Shown here: piece after piece, positions 1-7,926 of the stretch
Position numbering within the stretch: position 1 is the stretch's first letter
Layout of the letters: every line of letters starts with the position of its first letter
Assembly (NCBI GenBank): GCA_003024985.2
Contig: PXIH01S0052694.1
Direction: 5' to 3' (one strand)
DNA from: Euperipatoides rowelli
Lineage: Eukaryota > Onychophora > Udeonychophora > Euonychophora > Peripatopsidae
DNA length: 11,149 bases
The notes under the pieces: generated by a model
Databases searched by the model: none
What the model was told of the DNA's origin: nothing
Seen by the model: only the letters and a program-made list of their open reading frames with translations
Translations under genes and position numbers: made by a program

Positions 1-1020
1 TAAAAAGAAATAGATTAGGACAAAAGACAACCTCGCTGGACTATAGCCTAGTCTGTTGTTGTCCGACATATTGTATTTCTGTTGCATACCAAATGAGCAC
101 TTACACCATGAGACATTCCCTCATCCCGGTCACCATATCCATTCCACCAACTGCCCTCCGTACCCTCTGCCCCCTCAATCTAAACTTGAGATCTCCTCCT
201 CATCTGAAGTGTCCACAAATTTTGTAGGTTTCCTTGGACAGTTTCATCATATCTTCCTTCCTCATGGCTGCATCCTCCCAACACTCCAAACGGACCCCAC
301 TCCTAGCTACATCTTTTGTGACCGAGTCGTTCCATGTAAAACATGGTCTACCGACCTTCAGTCTCCTGGGGGGCCTGCATAATATTAGCTCTTAACACAT
401 GCCCCCAATAGTCCAACCTCCGATTCATCACCCTTCTCCAGATAGTTTTCCCCTCCAGCAGTGCCACAATCCTACTTGAGGGACACGCCTACAGAACTGC
501 ACCAACAAAGAAACCACCAAACGCTCCATGCTCTTCAGTGCTGCCCTATTCTCTTGTGTAGTCGCCATGACCTTGGATCCAAAAAGAGCAATCGGCGAGA
601 GGATTGTATTATACCATTCTCCAGGGCGGCTCATAGTGCCTAATAAAAGTGATCATCAATCTCGCACATTTTATGGCTTTTTCAATACTAGCCCTTGTGG
701 ACCCTCTCCTATTCAGATTGCTTATATGAAGGTACCTAGTTATTTCAGTGTTTGTGCAAGTTTGAAATCTTTGTTATCCAACACCAAACTTTTACCCACT
801 CCCACTCCCCTCGGGTCCCTTAAGTTCAATGATAATCCCGTTGATAGCAGGTTCATGGAGAATTCCTTCAGAAAACCCTCCAGCTCCTCCACCTTGTTAG
901 CGATCACCAAAAAATCATCAGCATAGGCTAGCAACATGGGTAAAGATATGCGGCCCCTCTTCTCTAATTCAAGTCCAATAGCTTCACCTTCATGATTAAT
1001 TAAATGAATTTGGCATTGTT
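1..1020 (-). pseudogene. Decayed non-LTR retrotransposon (LINE) reverse transcriptase, 3' part
   Basis: Read on the minus strand, this is the C-terminal half of a LINE reverse transcriptase. The open stretch starts near 1020 and reaches the palm motif LLAYADDF (YADD at 914-925), followed by a helix resembling the usual region after the active site. A stop at 740-742 falls where family members read KYLG (here K-stop-LGTFI). Further on, 428-634 carries LFGSK plus an ENRAALKSMERL helix, the counterpart of the LYGSETW region. RRLDYWGHVLRA (about 388-430) and VGRPCFTW (about 330-356) are the conserved C-terminal motifs, each in another frame. At least two frameshifts and several stops show it is dead. 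The 5' end, including endonuclease and the first RT blocks, is missing, as in typical 5'-truncated insertions. I cannot assign the clade firmly. The 3' end lies near or beyond position 1. Confidence 0.85.
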
Positions 1021-1255
1021 ACATAAAATGATTAACATTTCTGAGAAAGCATACTTTTAACAATACATTTTTTTAAATACCGTACCATAATATGAGAAAT
1101 AATAGAAGTTTATTTCACCATGCTCAAGTGTCCCATGTTCATACTATATGTAGGCTATAAATACAATACAGTAGGCTACCCGCTACAGTTCGATATATGC
1201 AGTAGGCTATACTGTATATGTACAGTAGGCCTATACTGTCTATGGGCAATTTCAC
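1021..1255. other. Non-coding AT-rich stretch rich in TA-NNN-TA words
   Basis: No coding signal is seen. From 1141 to 1240 the sequence is packed with TAGGCTA, TAGGCCTA, TACAGTA and TACTGTA words, often sharing their TA ends. Confidence 0.6.
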
Positions 1256-1617
1256 GGTGTCGGATGTACATTTCAGAGGTCTTTATTTATTAATTTGCCT
1301 TTTTTTTCTGTCACAGCTATGGGAAAAAATTTAAATAGACCTTTCTCTAACTTACATTTTGGTTGCAAGTTATGTTAAAAATGTTGACTGGTAAATTTAA
1401 AAAATGTCATTAAGTTTTGGTGTCGGATGTACGCAGAGAAACACAAACTCACTAACTTCTTTACTTTAAACTCAAAAGTCTGTGAATTGATAGTTCTAAC
1501 AGGACTGACATTTTTATTGCTTAAAGCCAATAGTTCAGAAAATATTTTAAAGCCAACAATAGGCTTTAAAATATACTTTTCTTACACAAAATTATTAAAA
1601 ATTGGTGTCGGATGTAC
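1256..1617 (+). repeat. Three direct copies of GGTGTCGGATGTAC
   Basis: The identical 14-bp word GGTGTCGGATGTAC occurs at 1256-1269, 1419-1432 and 1604-1617, spaced 163 and 185 bp apart. Copies 2 and 3 share two extra bases on the left (TT). The intervening sequences are AT-rich and I could not align them to each other, so this is not an obvious satellite array. An open frame at 1427-1663 spans two of the copies, but it resembles no protein family I know and has AT-rich codon content, so I do not call it a gene. The copies could be subterminal or internal repeats of an unclassified transposable element that also includes the hairpin at 1730-1772. Confidence 0.8.
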
Positions 1618-1729
1618 AGCGTCTGAAATTATTGCAATAGTGATGAGTAAAACAAATAATTAGGATTCAGAACGCAATATTTTTAATAAGACACATTAAA
1701 GAAATATTTTATAATTTTAATTTTTTTTG

Positions 1730-1772
1730 GTGGCTCAAAGTTATCTGCTTAAGGAGGGTAACTTTGAGCCAC
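1730..1772. repeat. Perfect 14-bp inverted repeat (hairpin)
   Basis: GTGGCTCAAAGTTA at 1730-1743 is followed after 15 bases by its exact reverse complement TAACTTTGAGCCAC at 1759-1772. The loop has CTTAAG near its centre. It follows a T run and lies about 110 bp after the last GGTGTCGGATGTAC copy. It could be an end structure of the same repeat, or a snapback Helitron-like hairpin, although no CTRR terminus is evident just after it. Confidence 0.85.
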
Positions 1773-2658
1773 AAGCCACAACATAAATAGATTATAGGCC
1801 TATAACTAAAAGAACTATTGTGAGTTAATATTTCTGTCAAGTAATCTCAATAATAAGACAAAATGTCATTAAAATATTATTTTTTTTTTTGCTTTGCATA
1901 TTTTAAAAAATGTATAGATAATAAGTTAGTATTGTCCTTACAAAGATATGAGCTGAGCTTTTTGAAAATACAGTAGCCTATACTCTATAATCAGTAACTC
2001 CAATCCGTTTTACTGTAGGCTAGATATGAAACCAAAAGCAGCACTTTCACTCATTCAGAGATTTATGAATACAGACACAACTTCATTCATTGAAATGCAT
2101 TTTTCACTGTCACTTCTTGTGGAATTAATTCAAAATATGCTATTGATGTAAAATGCATGCCACAAGATAATTATTTGATTTATGATCATAGAAACAATCT
2201 TTTTTTTTTTTAAACATTTAAAATTCTTTGGAAAAAGGACTTAAGATTTTACCGTTGTTAAAATAAAACACAATATTGCACGCTTGCCTAAGCTCAAAAA
2301 AGTTTTAGAATTTTTTTTTTTAATTGGTCATCAAAAAATTTAAAAAAAAGTTAAAAAATGCAACTTTTAATATAGGCTCCATAAAAAAAATACTAAAAAT
2401 AAGAATTTATCATCAGTTACAGCACTGTTAAAACATGGAGTATGAAAAATCTGCCATCCAAGAATTATTTATTCTTTAAACTAAGCATTAAAATAACTTT
2501 CAATAGTGAGCTCCTAAAAAGCTTTATATTAAATTTATTTCTTAGCTTCTAGCTCTTTCTCTCCCAACTCACTTTAATATAAAAAAAATTATTTGCCTAG
2601 TTATATATATATGCCTCTTTCCATTTAAAAAATTACTAGCCTACATAAAATTTCAATA
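1773..2658. other. AT-rich non-coding sequence, no feature recognised
   Basis: It has many A and T homopolymers and several TAGGCTA-type words. I searched the minus strand for the next CARNMT1 exon (the QxxRDWS and VPGAGLGRL motifs) and found no match. Confidence 0.5.
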
Positions 2659-2686
2659 GTAGCCTACTTTCTCAAAAGTAGGCTAC
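2659..2686. repeat. Perfect 12-bp inverted repeat built from TAGGCTA words
   Basis: GTAGCCTACTTT (2659-2670) and its exact complement AAAGTAGGCTAC (2675-2686) are separated by CTCA. Each arm contains one copy of the dispersed TAGGCTA word, in opposite orientation. Confidence 0.85.
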
Positions 2687-2871
2687 CTTATCTTTGGCAT
2701 AGCCATAGTTAGTAAAGTAATAAAAATTAATAAGTTAATACAGTAGATCAGCTTACAAGGAAAAAAAGAAAAATAGATTTTTAAAATGAGCACTGGTGAC
2801 TTGGAGCAAGATAGGCCTACTCCATAAACTACAATGGAACAGACAATCTTTGCATAATTTAAATAAAGTGG

Positions 2872-2890
2872 AAAAAAAAAAAAAACTTAC
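2872..2890 (-). other. 5' splice site followed by a 14-T run
   Basis: The minus strand reads AAT|GTAAG and then 14 T (2885 down to 2872). The GTAAGT core is full consensus, while the exon side (AAT rather than CAG) is weak. Uridine-rich sequence just after a weak donor is the known binding context of TIA-1-type splicing activators, so the tract may help select this donor. Confidence 0.75.
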
Positions 2891-3089
2891 ATTTTGCATG
2901 GCATGATTGACATTTTCAAACATGTGATCTGTATTTTTAAGAATCATCTTGATAATCTGATAATTATGATCAATGGCTAACTTGAGGTCCTCTAAATGTT
3001 TTAAGAACTTTGGAACCATCTTTTGGTGGTGCTTTGGCATTTCCAGGAAATGTCGCTCGGATTTAGAAACACGCAGTAGAGAATGTTGT
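2891..3089 (-). CDS. CARNMT1: Internal exon of carnosine N-methyltransferase (CARNMT1-like)
   Basis: CARNMT1 (UPF0586, N2227 family) transfers a methyl group from S-adenosylmethionine to carnosine to make anserine. The 199-bp minus-strand exon enters with one base of a split codon and then reads 66 codons without a stop. Diagnostic matches to the N-terminal region of the animal protein, recalled from memory, are RVSKSERHF (human RVNRTERQF), QKMVPKFLKHL (human QKLLPQFLLHL), IDHN followed by two residues and I, and HMFEN. This region precedes the methyltransferase fold, so no SAM-binding motif is expected here. A strong 3' splice site (TTTTTTTTATAG) sits at its start and a GTAAGT donor at its end, leaving phase 0. 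Protein after the donor is intronic read-through. Neighbouring exons are not in the window, so the gene is partial here. The absence of stops, and of TAGGCTA words, suggests a live exon. Confidence 0.87.
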
Positions 3090-3104
3090 CTATAAAAAAA
3101 AGAA
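3090..3104 (-). other. 3' splice site of the CARNMT1 exon
   Basis: On the minus strand a run of T (TTCTTTTTTTTATAG) ends with AG at 3091-3090, directly before the first exon base at 3089. This fits a polypyrimidine tract plus acceptor. An adenine-bearing TAGTCAA a few bases upstream could be the branch region, but that is not certain. Confidence 0.8.
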
Positions 3105-3345
3105 TATTGACTAAAGGTTGTAACATTGCATTAGTAATACAATTTTCAAGGTTATTATAGTTTTAAAATAGAATATTTAATAAAATCTTGGGGGGGAAAA
3201 ATAGAACTAGGCTAGGCCTAATAATATGAATTTTTCAGAAAAAAATAAGTACCCCCTACCCCTATTTAGGCCTCATATTTAAGAAATATAGCTAGCCTAT
3301 TTAATATTTTCTTTATTACATTTTTTTTTCATTTACTCTCTAGTC

Positions 3346-3713
3346 CAGGGGTTCCCAACAATTTTGTACCCTAGAACACATTCTAAAATACCGATAGGGT
3401 GACGTGCACCATTTTCCATGTCAAAAACACGGTAGAATCTGGATTCCGCCAATACTCAATTTGGCCGTCTGCATGCATTGCACTCAAGTTCGTCCTCGGT
3501 AACTTGGCACCATAGGTGGAATTAAAGAGGTCGAATTACAAAAAAACAACTGCCTAAAATTGGTTGCCTAACCACTCCAATCTAAATCAATGGGATCCGG
3601 GAACTGCCAAATAACTCAGACACGCCTTCATTTTGTGGTTGAACAGCGGTGAGCACACACAAATTGGTCGATGGCCGCCATGGTGCCCACGGGGACAGGG
3701 TTAGGAACCCCTA
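3346..3713. mobile_element. Non-autonomous hAT-like element (MITE) with terminal inverted repeats
   Basis: The left end CAGGGGTTCCCAAC (3346-3359) and the complement of the right end, TAGGGGTTCCTAAC (3713-3700), match at 12 of 14 positions. CAGGGGTTCCC-type ends are common in animal hAT elements. The 368-bp interior is clearly richer in G and C than its surroundings and holds no long reading frame, so it depends on a transposase elsewhere. TAGTC stands directly on both sides (3341-3345 and 3714-3718), a 5-bp match. The usual hAT target duplication is 8 bp, so either it has decayed or the class is different. A 7-of-8 match CTCTAGTC / CTATAGTC exists if the right copy is allowed to overlap the terminus. 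Confidence 0.8.
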
Positions 3714-3718
3714 TAGTC

Positions 3719-4349
3719 TTTCTTGAAAGATGAACTAAAGTTTAAAAAAAAATATGATGGACAGTAGGGATAAGACTAAGGGGTAGGGAATATGACGTGT
3801 TTTGTGGAGGAGGGATATAAATGAAAGATCCTAGTCCCAAACAAAAACAAAAATAATTTGGATCAAAGTTAAAAGAAACCTTCTATGAAATTCTGGCCTA
3901 AGGATTGGGGAGGGACATAATAAACTGGAGAGGAATTTTAACATTGGAACTCAAATGTGAGGATATTTGACGGTCAGTTTTTTTCAATCACTGAACAGAC
4001 TGGGATCAAATTTAATAGGAAGCTTCTCTAAACCACTGGTTTGTGCATGAGAAGTAAAAATTCTATGTGTAGCAAGGCTTGACGCTTATCATGGCAATGG
4101 TGACAAGATGCACAAGCAGTGGCAAAGATTTGCCATCCATTTTTTTATGGTTACAAGTTTAAAGCATCTAATTAGCAAGTGACATTTAGCCATATTCCCC
4201 TTGTTTACCCATAAATAGTAATAAAATATTTAAAAACACGTATATATTTTAGAATATTCACACAACTTTAGTAGGCTATTATATATCTCATGTTTTAATA
4301 CTGTACATGTTATGGTAGTTAAATATAAATCTTTGTGAACAATCAAAAG
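3719..4349. other. Non-coding, no feature recognised
   Basis: The sequence is somewhat less AT-rich than its surroundings around 3760-4140. I see no reading frame, family motif or inverted repeat apart from one TAGGCTA word at 4272. Confidence 0.45.
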
Positions 4350-4416
4350 AGTTGCCACTCATTCCTGAAAGTTGCCACCCATAGGCCTTTTAGGGAGGCA
4401 ACTTGTTGCCGCCCAT
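4350..4416 (+). repeat. GTTGCC short repeat cluster with palindrome
   Basis: AGTTGCCACTCAT (4350-4362) and AGTTGCCACCCAT (4370-4382) are direct repeats 20 bp apart with one mismatch. A third related copy, TGTTGCCGCCCAT, lies at 4404-4416. The third copy is half of a palindrome, GGCAAC-TT-GTTGCC (4397-4410). The cluster may be a fragment of a dispersed repeat, but I cannot name a family. Confidence 0.7.
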
Positions 4417-5351
4417 TAAAAAAAAATGAATGTCGAACCCTGTGTAGGATTAGGGTATGATCTTGTTTAGAAGTAGCCTAGAATAGGCTACAAGCCTTTG
4501 AACTAAACAATGTTAATTTAATGTTTGGTTGCATACAATAAATAAATAGCATAACATTTTCTGGCATTTACAAAAATCAAATTTTAAGAATATCATTATG
4601 AGCTTTCATTCTATATAAAATATTTTTAAATAAAGAACAAATGGCATTCTCTAACAAGGTAGCGTAGATGATGTTCAGAATTTGTGCATCAATTACCTGT
4701 TGATTTTGAACCATATCTTAATGTCATTCATTGAGTTAAGTAATATTAATTAAAACCATTTTGCTTTACTAGAGGGCTAGGTTATTTACCGGGAAGAACT
4801 TATCTATTTATTTTGCTTGCCTTGGAAACAAACTACAAAAAGGTACCGGTATGACAGACAGGTTAAAAGCCTTCAGAGATTAACAAGTCACCTAAAAAAT
4901 TTTTTGAATGAATAACATTTTCAACCCTGACATAAAAGAAATTTGGTAAAACAGAGGTAAGAAATAGTTTGTTTAGTTTTTTAGCTGGAATAAACTACCA
5001 CGCAGGAATTAGTTAATGCTTCTAGCTTTGACTCATTTAAAAATGTGTTAAAATATTTTTTTTTAGATATAAAACTGATAGAATTTTTACATATAAACTT
5101 ACAATCTAATCGGGTTGGATTTTGGGTTTAGGTTTAAATAAATTTAGATTTTGAGTTTAAAATGTGTAATGTGTAGAAGACTTTAGTATTAGGCTATCAC
5201 TTGTGAAATACCGGTGGGCTAATAATAATCATCTTGATCATCTCCAAACATAATATGGAGTAGAACATAACAGAAGTGTCTATCAAACAAACTTTTCCAT
5301 ACAGATTATTAAAAAATCCACCACCGATTATTTAGAAGTTGAGCCTGAAGG
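4417..5351. other. AT-rich non-coding sequence
   Basis: No gene or element is recognised. Two possible minus-strand splice donors (near 5096 and 6709) were checked for a preceding CARNMT1 exon, and neither has coding sequence beside it. Dispersed TAGGCTA words and one TACCGGTA palindrome (4844-4851) are present. Confidence 0.45.
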
Positions 5352-5398
5352 CAGGGTCGGATGGCCTGCAGGACAAACGGGAAAAATCCCAGGTGTCC
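5352..5398 (+). repeat. GC-rich repeat fragment with a nested hairpin
   Basis: Starting with CAGGGTCGG, this island contrasts sharply with its AT-rich flanks. It holds two nested inverted pairs with the same centre: GGGA (5379-5382) with TCCC (5387-5390), and GGAC (5371-5374) with GTCC (5395-5398). It resembles a CAGGGYCGGAYTGGCC-type repeat end that I recall from animal genomes, but I cannot name it. No matching inverted terminus was found downstream. Confidence 0.55.
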
Positions 5399-5569
5399 CA
5401 AGGAATATGTGTGACCCTCCTTATGAAGAGAATAAAATAAATAAAATTTACATTATATCCGCATTAATTTTCTCATGGCCTAGAACAGTACTGTACTATA
5501 TTTTTTTTAGACATTTTTTTTTATTTAATAATTTATTTTGTATCATATTCTTTCTTTTCTGAATACTCT
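5399..5569. other. AT-rich spacer
   Basis: Nothing is recognised here beyond T runs and one TACTGTA word near 5489. Confidence 0.4.
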
Positions 5570-6600
5570 TTGGATGGGATGGTTCAAAGTGACAATGTCA
5601 GTGGTGCCTACAGAGCCATTCTACTTCTAGTTGCTTTACTGAGTACGGTTAATGCAGGTTTAAGATACCAAAACAAACATGATGCNACAAATGAATGCAC
5701 TTGCATTTGATTATCTAATAGATACAATAGCTTAATTACTAGAATCAAAGAAACCTTCTAGATTTCTTGGAAACAAGTAGCCTATGACTTCAAATTCATT
5801 TGTATAGAGTTTGTAAATTAATCATCATTTAAGCAAAACTCTGACTATGGCAGATCGAATTATTGGTATGATGCATAATCACCGCCATGACAAGTTCTGA
5901 TGAAAAATCCTTATTATGTTGTTGGATCAGGTTTGATAAAGTTTAATGCATTTTATATTATTGTGTTTGTTCAAAGAATTAACTCCAGTCTCAGATTATT
6001 TGCAAACAAAGGGTTTGGATATCATGTAAGCTTGGCATCTCATTACAACAGTAGAATCTGAAGTTGAGAAAATGGTAGGATATTTTCAAAACATTTACAA
6101 TAAAGTTTTACAATATGTCAACATGTCAATAAAAATTTAGATTTGAATGAGGATTTCGAGTTAGTTTTACTAATAAGAGAATTTATAAGTGAATACTTGA
6201 TGAATAATTTTCAGGTGAATATGTCGATGATCCTATCAAAAGATTTGTGGTGGATGCCTACAACTGTATTATACACCAAACAATTTGTAGCTGAAACCAA
6301 AGGATTTTAAAAGACAAAAACCATTAAGCTACAATGATTTGAACCGCTTAGATCCCACGACTTTTCTGAAATTGCAAATGGAAAATTGCATTAGCTTTAA
6401 GCACCATATCGAACATAGCTTTAAAGTGGATGAAACTTCTGTAAACAGAACTGCTAAACATTGCTACTGGAATTTCCTAATCTGAATATGACCTCTGAAC
6501 TTGCAAGTCAGAATGAAATAAATAGAAAACAAATTGTAGATGGATAGGATTTTTATGAAGATGGCAAAAAAATGCAAATAATGAAGACCGAGAAAGAGAA
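5570..6600 (+). pseudogene. Decayed hAT-type transposase (ZMYM1/DUF4371-like), C-terminal part
   Basis: On the plus strand, short frames give family-like motifs in the expected order. At 5967 begins LFKELTPVSDYLQTKGLDIM, then a stop, then an AWHLITTVESEVEKM helix and an FQNIYNKV segment. This is the signature of the ZMYM1/TTF-type hAT transposases just after the catalytic core. At about 6226, DDPIKRFVVDAYNCIIHQTI corresponds to their F-x-V-x-VYN-x-I-I-D region. DLNRLDPTTF and KHCYWNFL follow in another frame up to about 6480, and an open but unassigned stretch runs to 6600. A weaker upstream match, SDNVSGAYRAI near 5590, may be the YDNxxxMSGxYxGxQ block. Many stops and frame changes make it non-functional. 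No terminal inverted repeats were found. Family assignment rests on motif memory. The stretch 5700-5940 has no readable motif. Confidence 0.62.
5686..5686. other. Unresolved base (N)
   Basis: A single ambiguous base, one of two in the window (the other is 10627), suggests draft assembly or consensus uncertainty. Confidence 0.99.
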
Positions 6601-6789
6601 ATGATTGTTTAGAAGCAAATTCTAATGGGAAAAATGTGATGAATGGAAGCCTTGGTGCTTAAACTTATTACATGCCTATAACCTTCATTTGTCAGCTTAT
6701 AGTAACTTACATGTTATCTATAAATCTATTTTAACATTATCCTTCACAGGGTTGTTGTGAAAAAAAAATTTTTTTCAAAATTAAAAATA
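6601..6789. other. Spacer with A/T runs, possible LINE tail
   Basis: No gene is seen. A run of A followed by a run of T around 6760-6777 sits next to the LINE 3' end described at 6790-7005 and may derive from its tail. Confidence 0.35.
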
Positions 6790-7005
6790 ACAAGACTTAG
6801 GCAAATCTTTTCATCATCATTGGTGCATTTTCCGAGGTAGGCTATAGGTTCATGTTCATGGATCAACATAATATTTCTATCTTGAGCACTTCTTTTAATA
6901 CTGTTAGCCCAGTCCTTAAGATCATCCAACCATTCTTTTCTTGGTCTTCCGCTTCTTTCCCTTTTTCTCCATCCCTCAAGTGCTAAATTGTAAACTAGTC
7001 AAATT
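6790..7005 (-). pseudogene. LINE reverse transcriptase C-terminal fragment, second copy type
   Basis: On the minus strand one frame reads VYNLALEGWRKRERSGRPRK followed by EWLDDLKDW and SAQDRN. The pattern GRPRKxWxDDLKxW followed by AQDR is the conserved end of many LINE endonuclease/reverse transcriptase proteins, in which ALEGxRxRGRP precedes the tryptophan. Only the last 60 or so residues remain, so this is a strongly 5'-truncated insertion. A short TGA microsatellite (TCATCATCAT on plus, 6811-6820) lies at its 3' side, as commonly seen at LINE tails. The sequence differs from the C-terminus at 330-356, so it is a separate family or an old relative. A TAGGCTA word at 6838 interrupts the expected tail (see findings). 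Confidence 0.75.
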
Positions 7006-7079
7006 AATGCAGATCCTCTCAAGACCTGCCCAGCATATTTTCATTTTCTCTTCCTTACTTAATCCAAAACAGGTCAGAT

Positions 7080-7690
7080 TTATATTCATTACTTCATACA
7101 TAATCAATGATAAAATGCATTTTATATTGTTGCAATATTACTACAGCATGTAGGCTACTATAGCCTGTAGGCTACAGTATCTTACACTCAACCGTTCACA
7201 CATGAACTAGAAAGAAGGAGCAAATAAGACCGATTTATCATATATTGTATCGTTACCCCCACCTTTTATATCTATAGTTATTACTGAAATTTTAAATTTT
7301 CTTGGAATATTTGAGGTTGAATTGAGTAGTGAATGAAGTCAGATAACAAAAATGATCCAGAATTTATTTTTATAAAGTAGGAGTTTGGTATATTGTCAGG
7401 ATGAGATGATAAATATTTTTTTGTTTTACATATTATAAAGAATCTCTATCTCAATAGTGGAATTGATAAACTAAAAAATGGTGTGTACCTTGAAATTTAG
7501 ATTTTAAAATCTATGCTTATAAAATTTCCAAAATAGTTAGCAATATTCAAATTACCAGAGATAAACTCGTGAATTGTTACTAGCCTAGTACTACAGTAGC
7601 CTATGCTAACATTTCTGATGTGGAGTTGACTCTAAGATACACAGGTAGCCTACTTACAAATATAGGCTAATTTAGCCTACTAGTTACATC
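7080..7690. other. Non-coding stretch, densest cluster of TAGGCTA words
   Basis: No gene is recognised. Seven TAGGCTA/TAGCCTA copies fall between 7151 and 7679, several joined to TACAGTA words. Confidence 0.5.
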
Positions 7691-7766
7691 TGTTTTGTTT
7701 GGTGCGTATAACTGAGCAAACATAATAAAATATCAAAGAATCCATCATTGAGTATGATAAACTAGG

Positions 7767-7772
7767 TTTATT
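7767..7772 (-). promoter_or_regulatory. Polyadenylation signal AATAAA in the LTR
   Basis: AATAAA is read on the minus strand inside the probable LTR, downstream of the U3-like part. It is the likely 3' processing signal of the retrotransposon. Confidence 0.55.
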
Positions 7773-7876
7773 TAATTAAACAAGAAAAGTAAAACATACT
7801 CACAGCTGGAGCATTAACACTAGGTTAAAGTAACATTTATAACTTACACCATTAAACTAAAACACACGATCAATAG

Positions 7877-7884
7877 TGACGTCA
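7877..7884. promoter_or_regulatory. Palindromic CRE/ATF site TGACGTCA in the LTR
   Basis: A perfect TGACGTCA lies about 40 bp inside the LTR, where U3 promoter elements sit. A half-related TGACGCAT is found nearby on the minus strand (about 7890-7897). TGACGTCA is the consensus binding site of CREB/ATF bZIP factors. Use by the element is inferred. Confidence 0.55.
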
Positions 7885-7926
7885 GAGATGCGTCACCACT
7901 GCCTTCTATGCAGCATACACGACATG

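Larger units (their letters stand above)
7696..7924 (-). repeat. Probable 3' LTR of the gypsy element
   Basis: Directly after a polypurine tract the minus strand starts TGTCGTGTATGC at 7924. A candidate CA end, ACGCACCAAACA, lies at 7696, giving about 229 bp with TG...CA borders. The other border could also be 7691 (AAAACA). The interior has a TGACGTCA site near the start and an AATAAA signal about 70 bp before the end, as expected for U3 and R. Confidence 0.6.

Noticed and set aside
56-926. Three plus-strand open frames (56-382, 461-643, 528-926)
   Set aside because: They are antisense to the LINE reverse transcriptase remnant, whose motifs are on the minus strand.
924-930. The TAGGCTA in the LINE YADD region as another insertion footprint
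   Set aside because: Removing 5 nt here destroys the frame, and LLAYADD is a normal variant of the motif. This copy of the word is best explained as native coding sequence and is a counterexample to a universal footprint origin.
1427-1663. Plus-strand open frame of 78 codons
   Set aside because: It resembles no known family, has AT-rich composition and includes two copies of the 14-bp repeat. It is more likely a chance frame in repeat sequence.
2753-2890. Coding sequence continuing from the CARNMT1 frame past 2890
   Set aside because: The homology ends at the GTAAGT donor. The continuation is poly-phenylalanine from a T run and then unrelated sequence, so it is intron.
4417-4445. A tRNA-like B box (GGTTCGACATT on the minus strand) suggesting a SINE
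   Set aside because: No A box is found at the right distance on its 5' side, and no tRNA fold or tail is seen.
3090-6700. Search for the upstream CARNMT1 exon (FRYY-type motif)
   Set aside because: No minus-strand segment with that motif next to a donor was found.
6941-7153. Plus-strand open frame of 70 codons
   Set aside because: It is partly antisense to the LINE C-terminal fragment, and the remainder is low-complexity and hydrophobic from AT-rich sequence.
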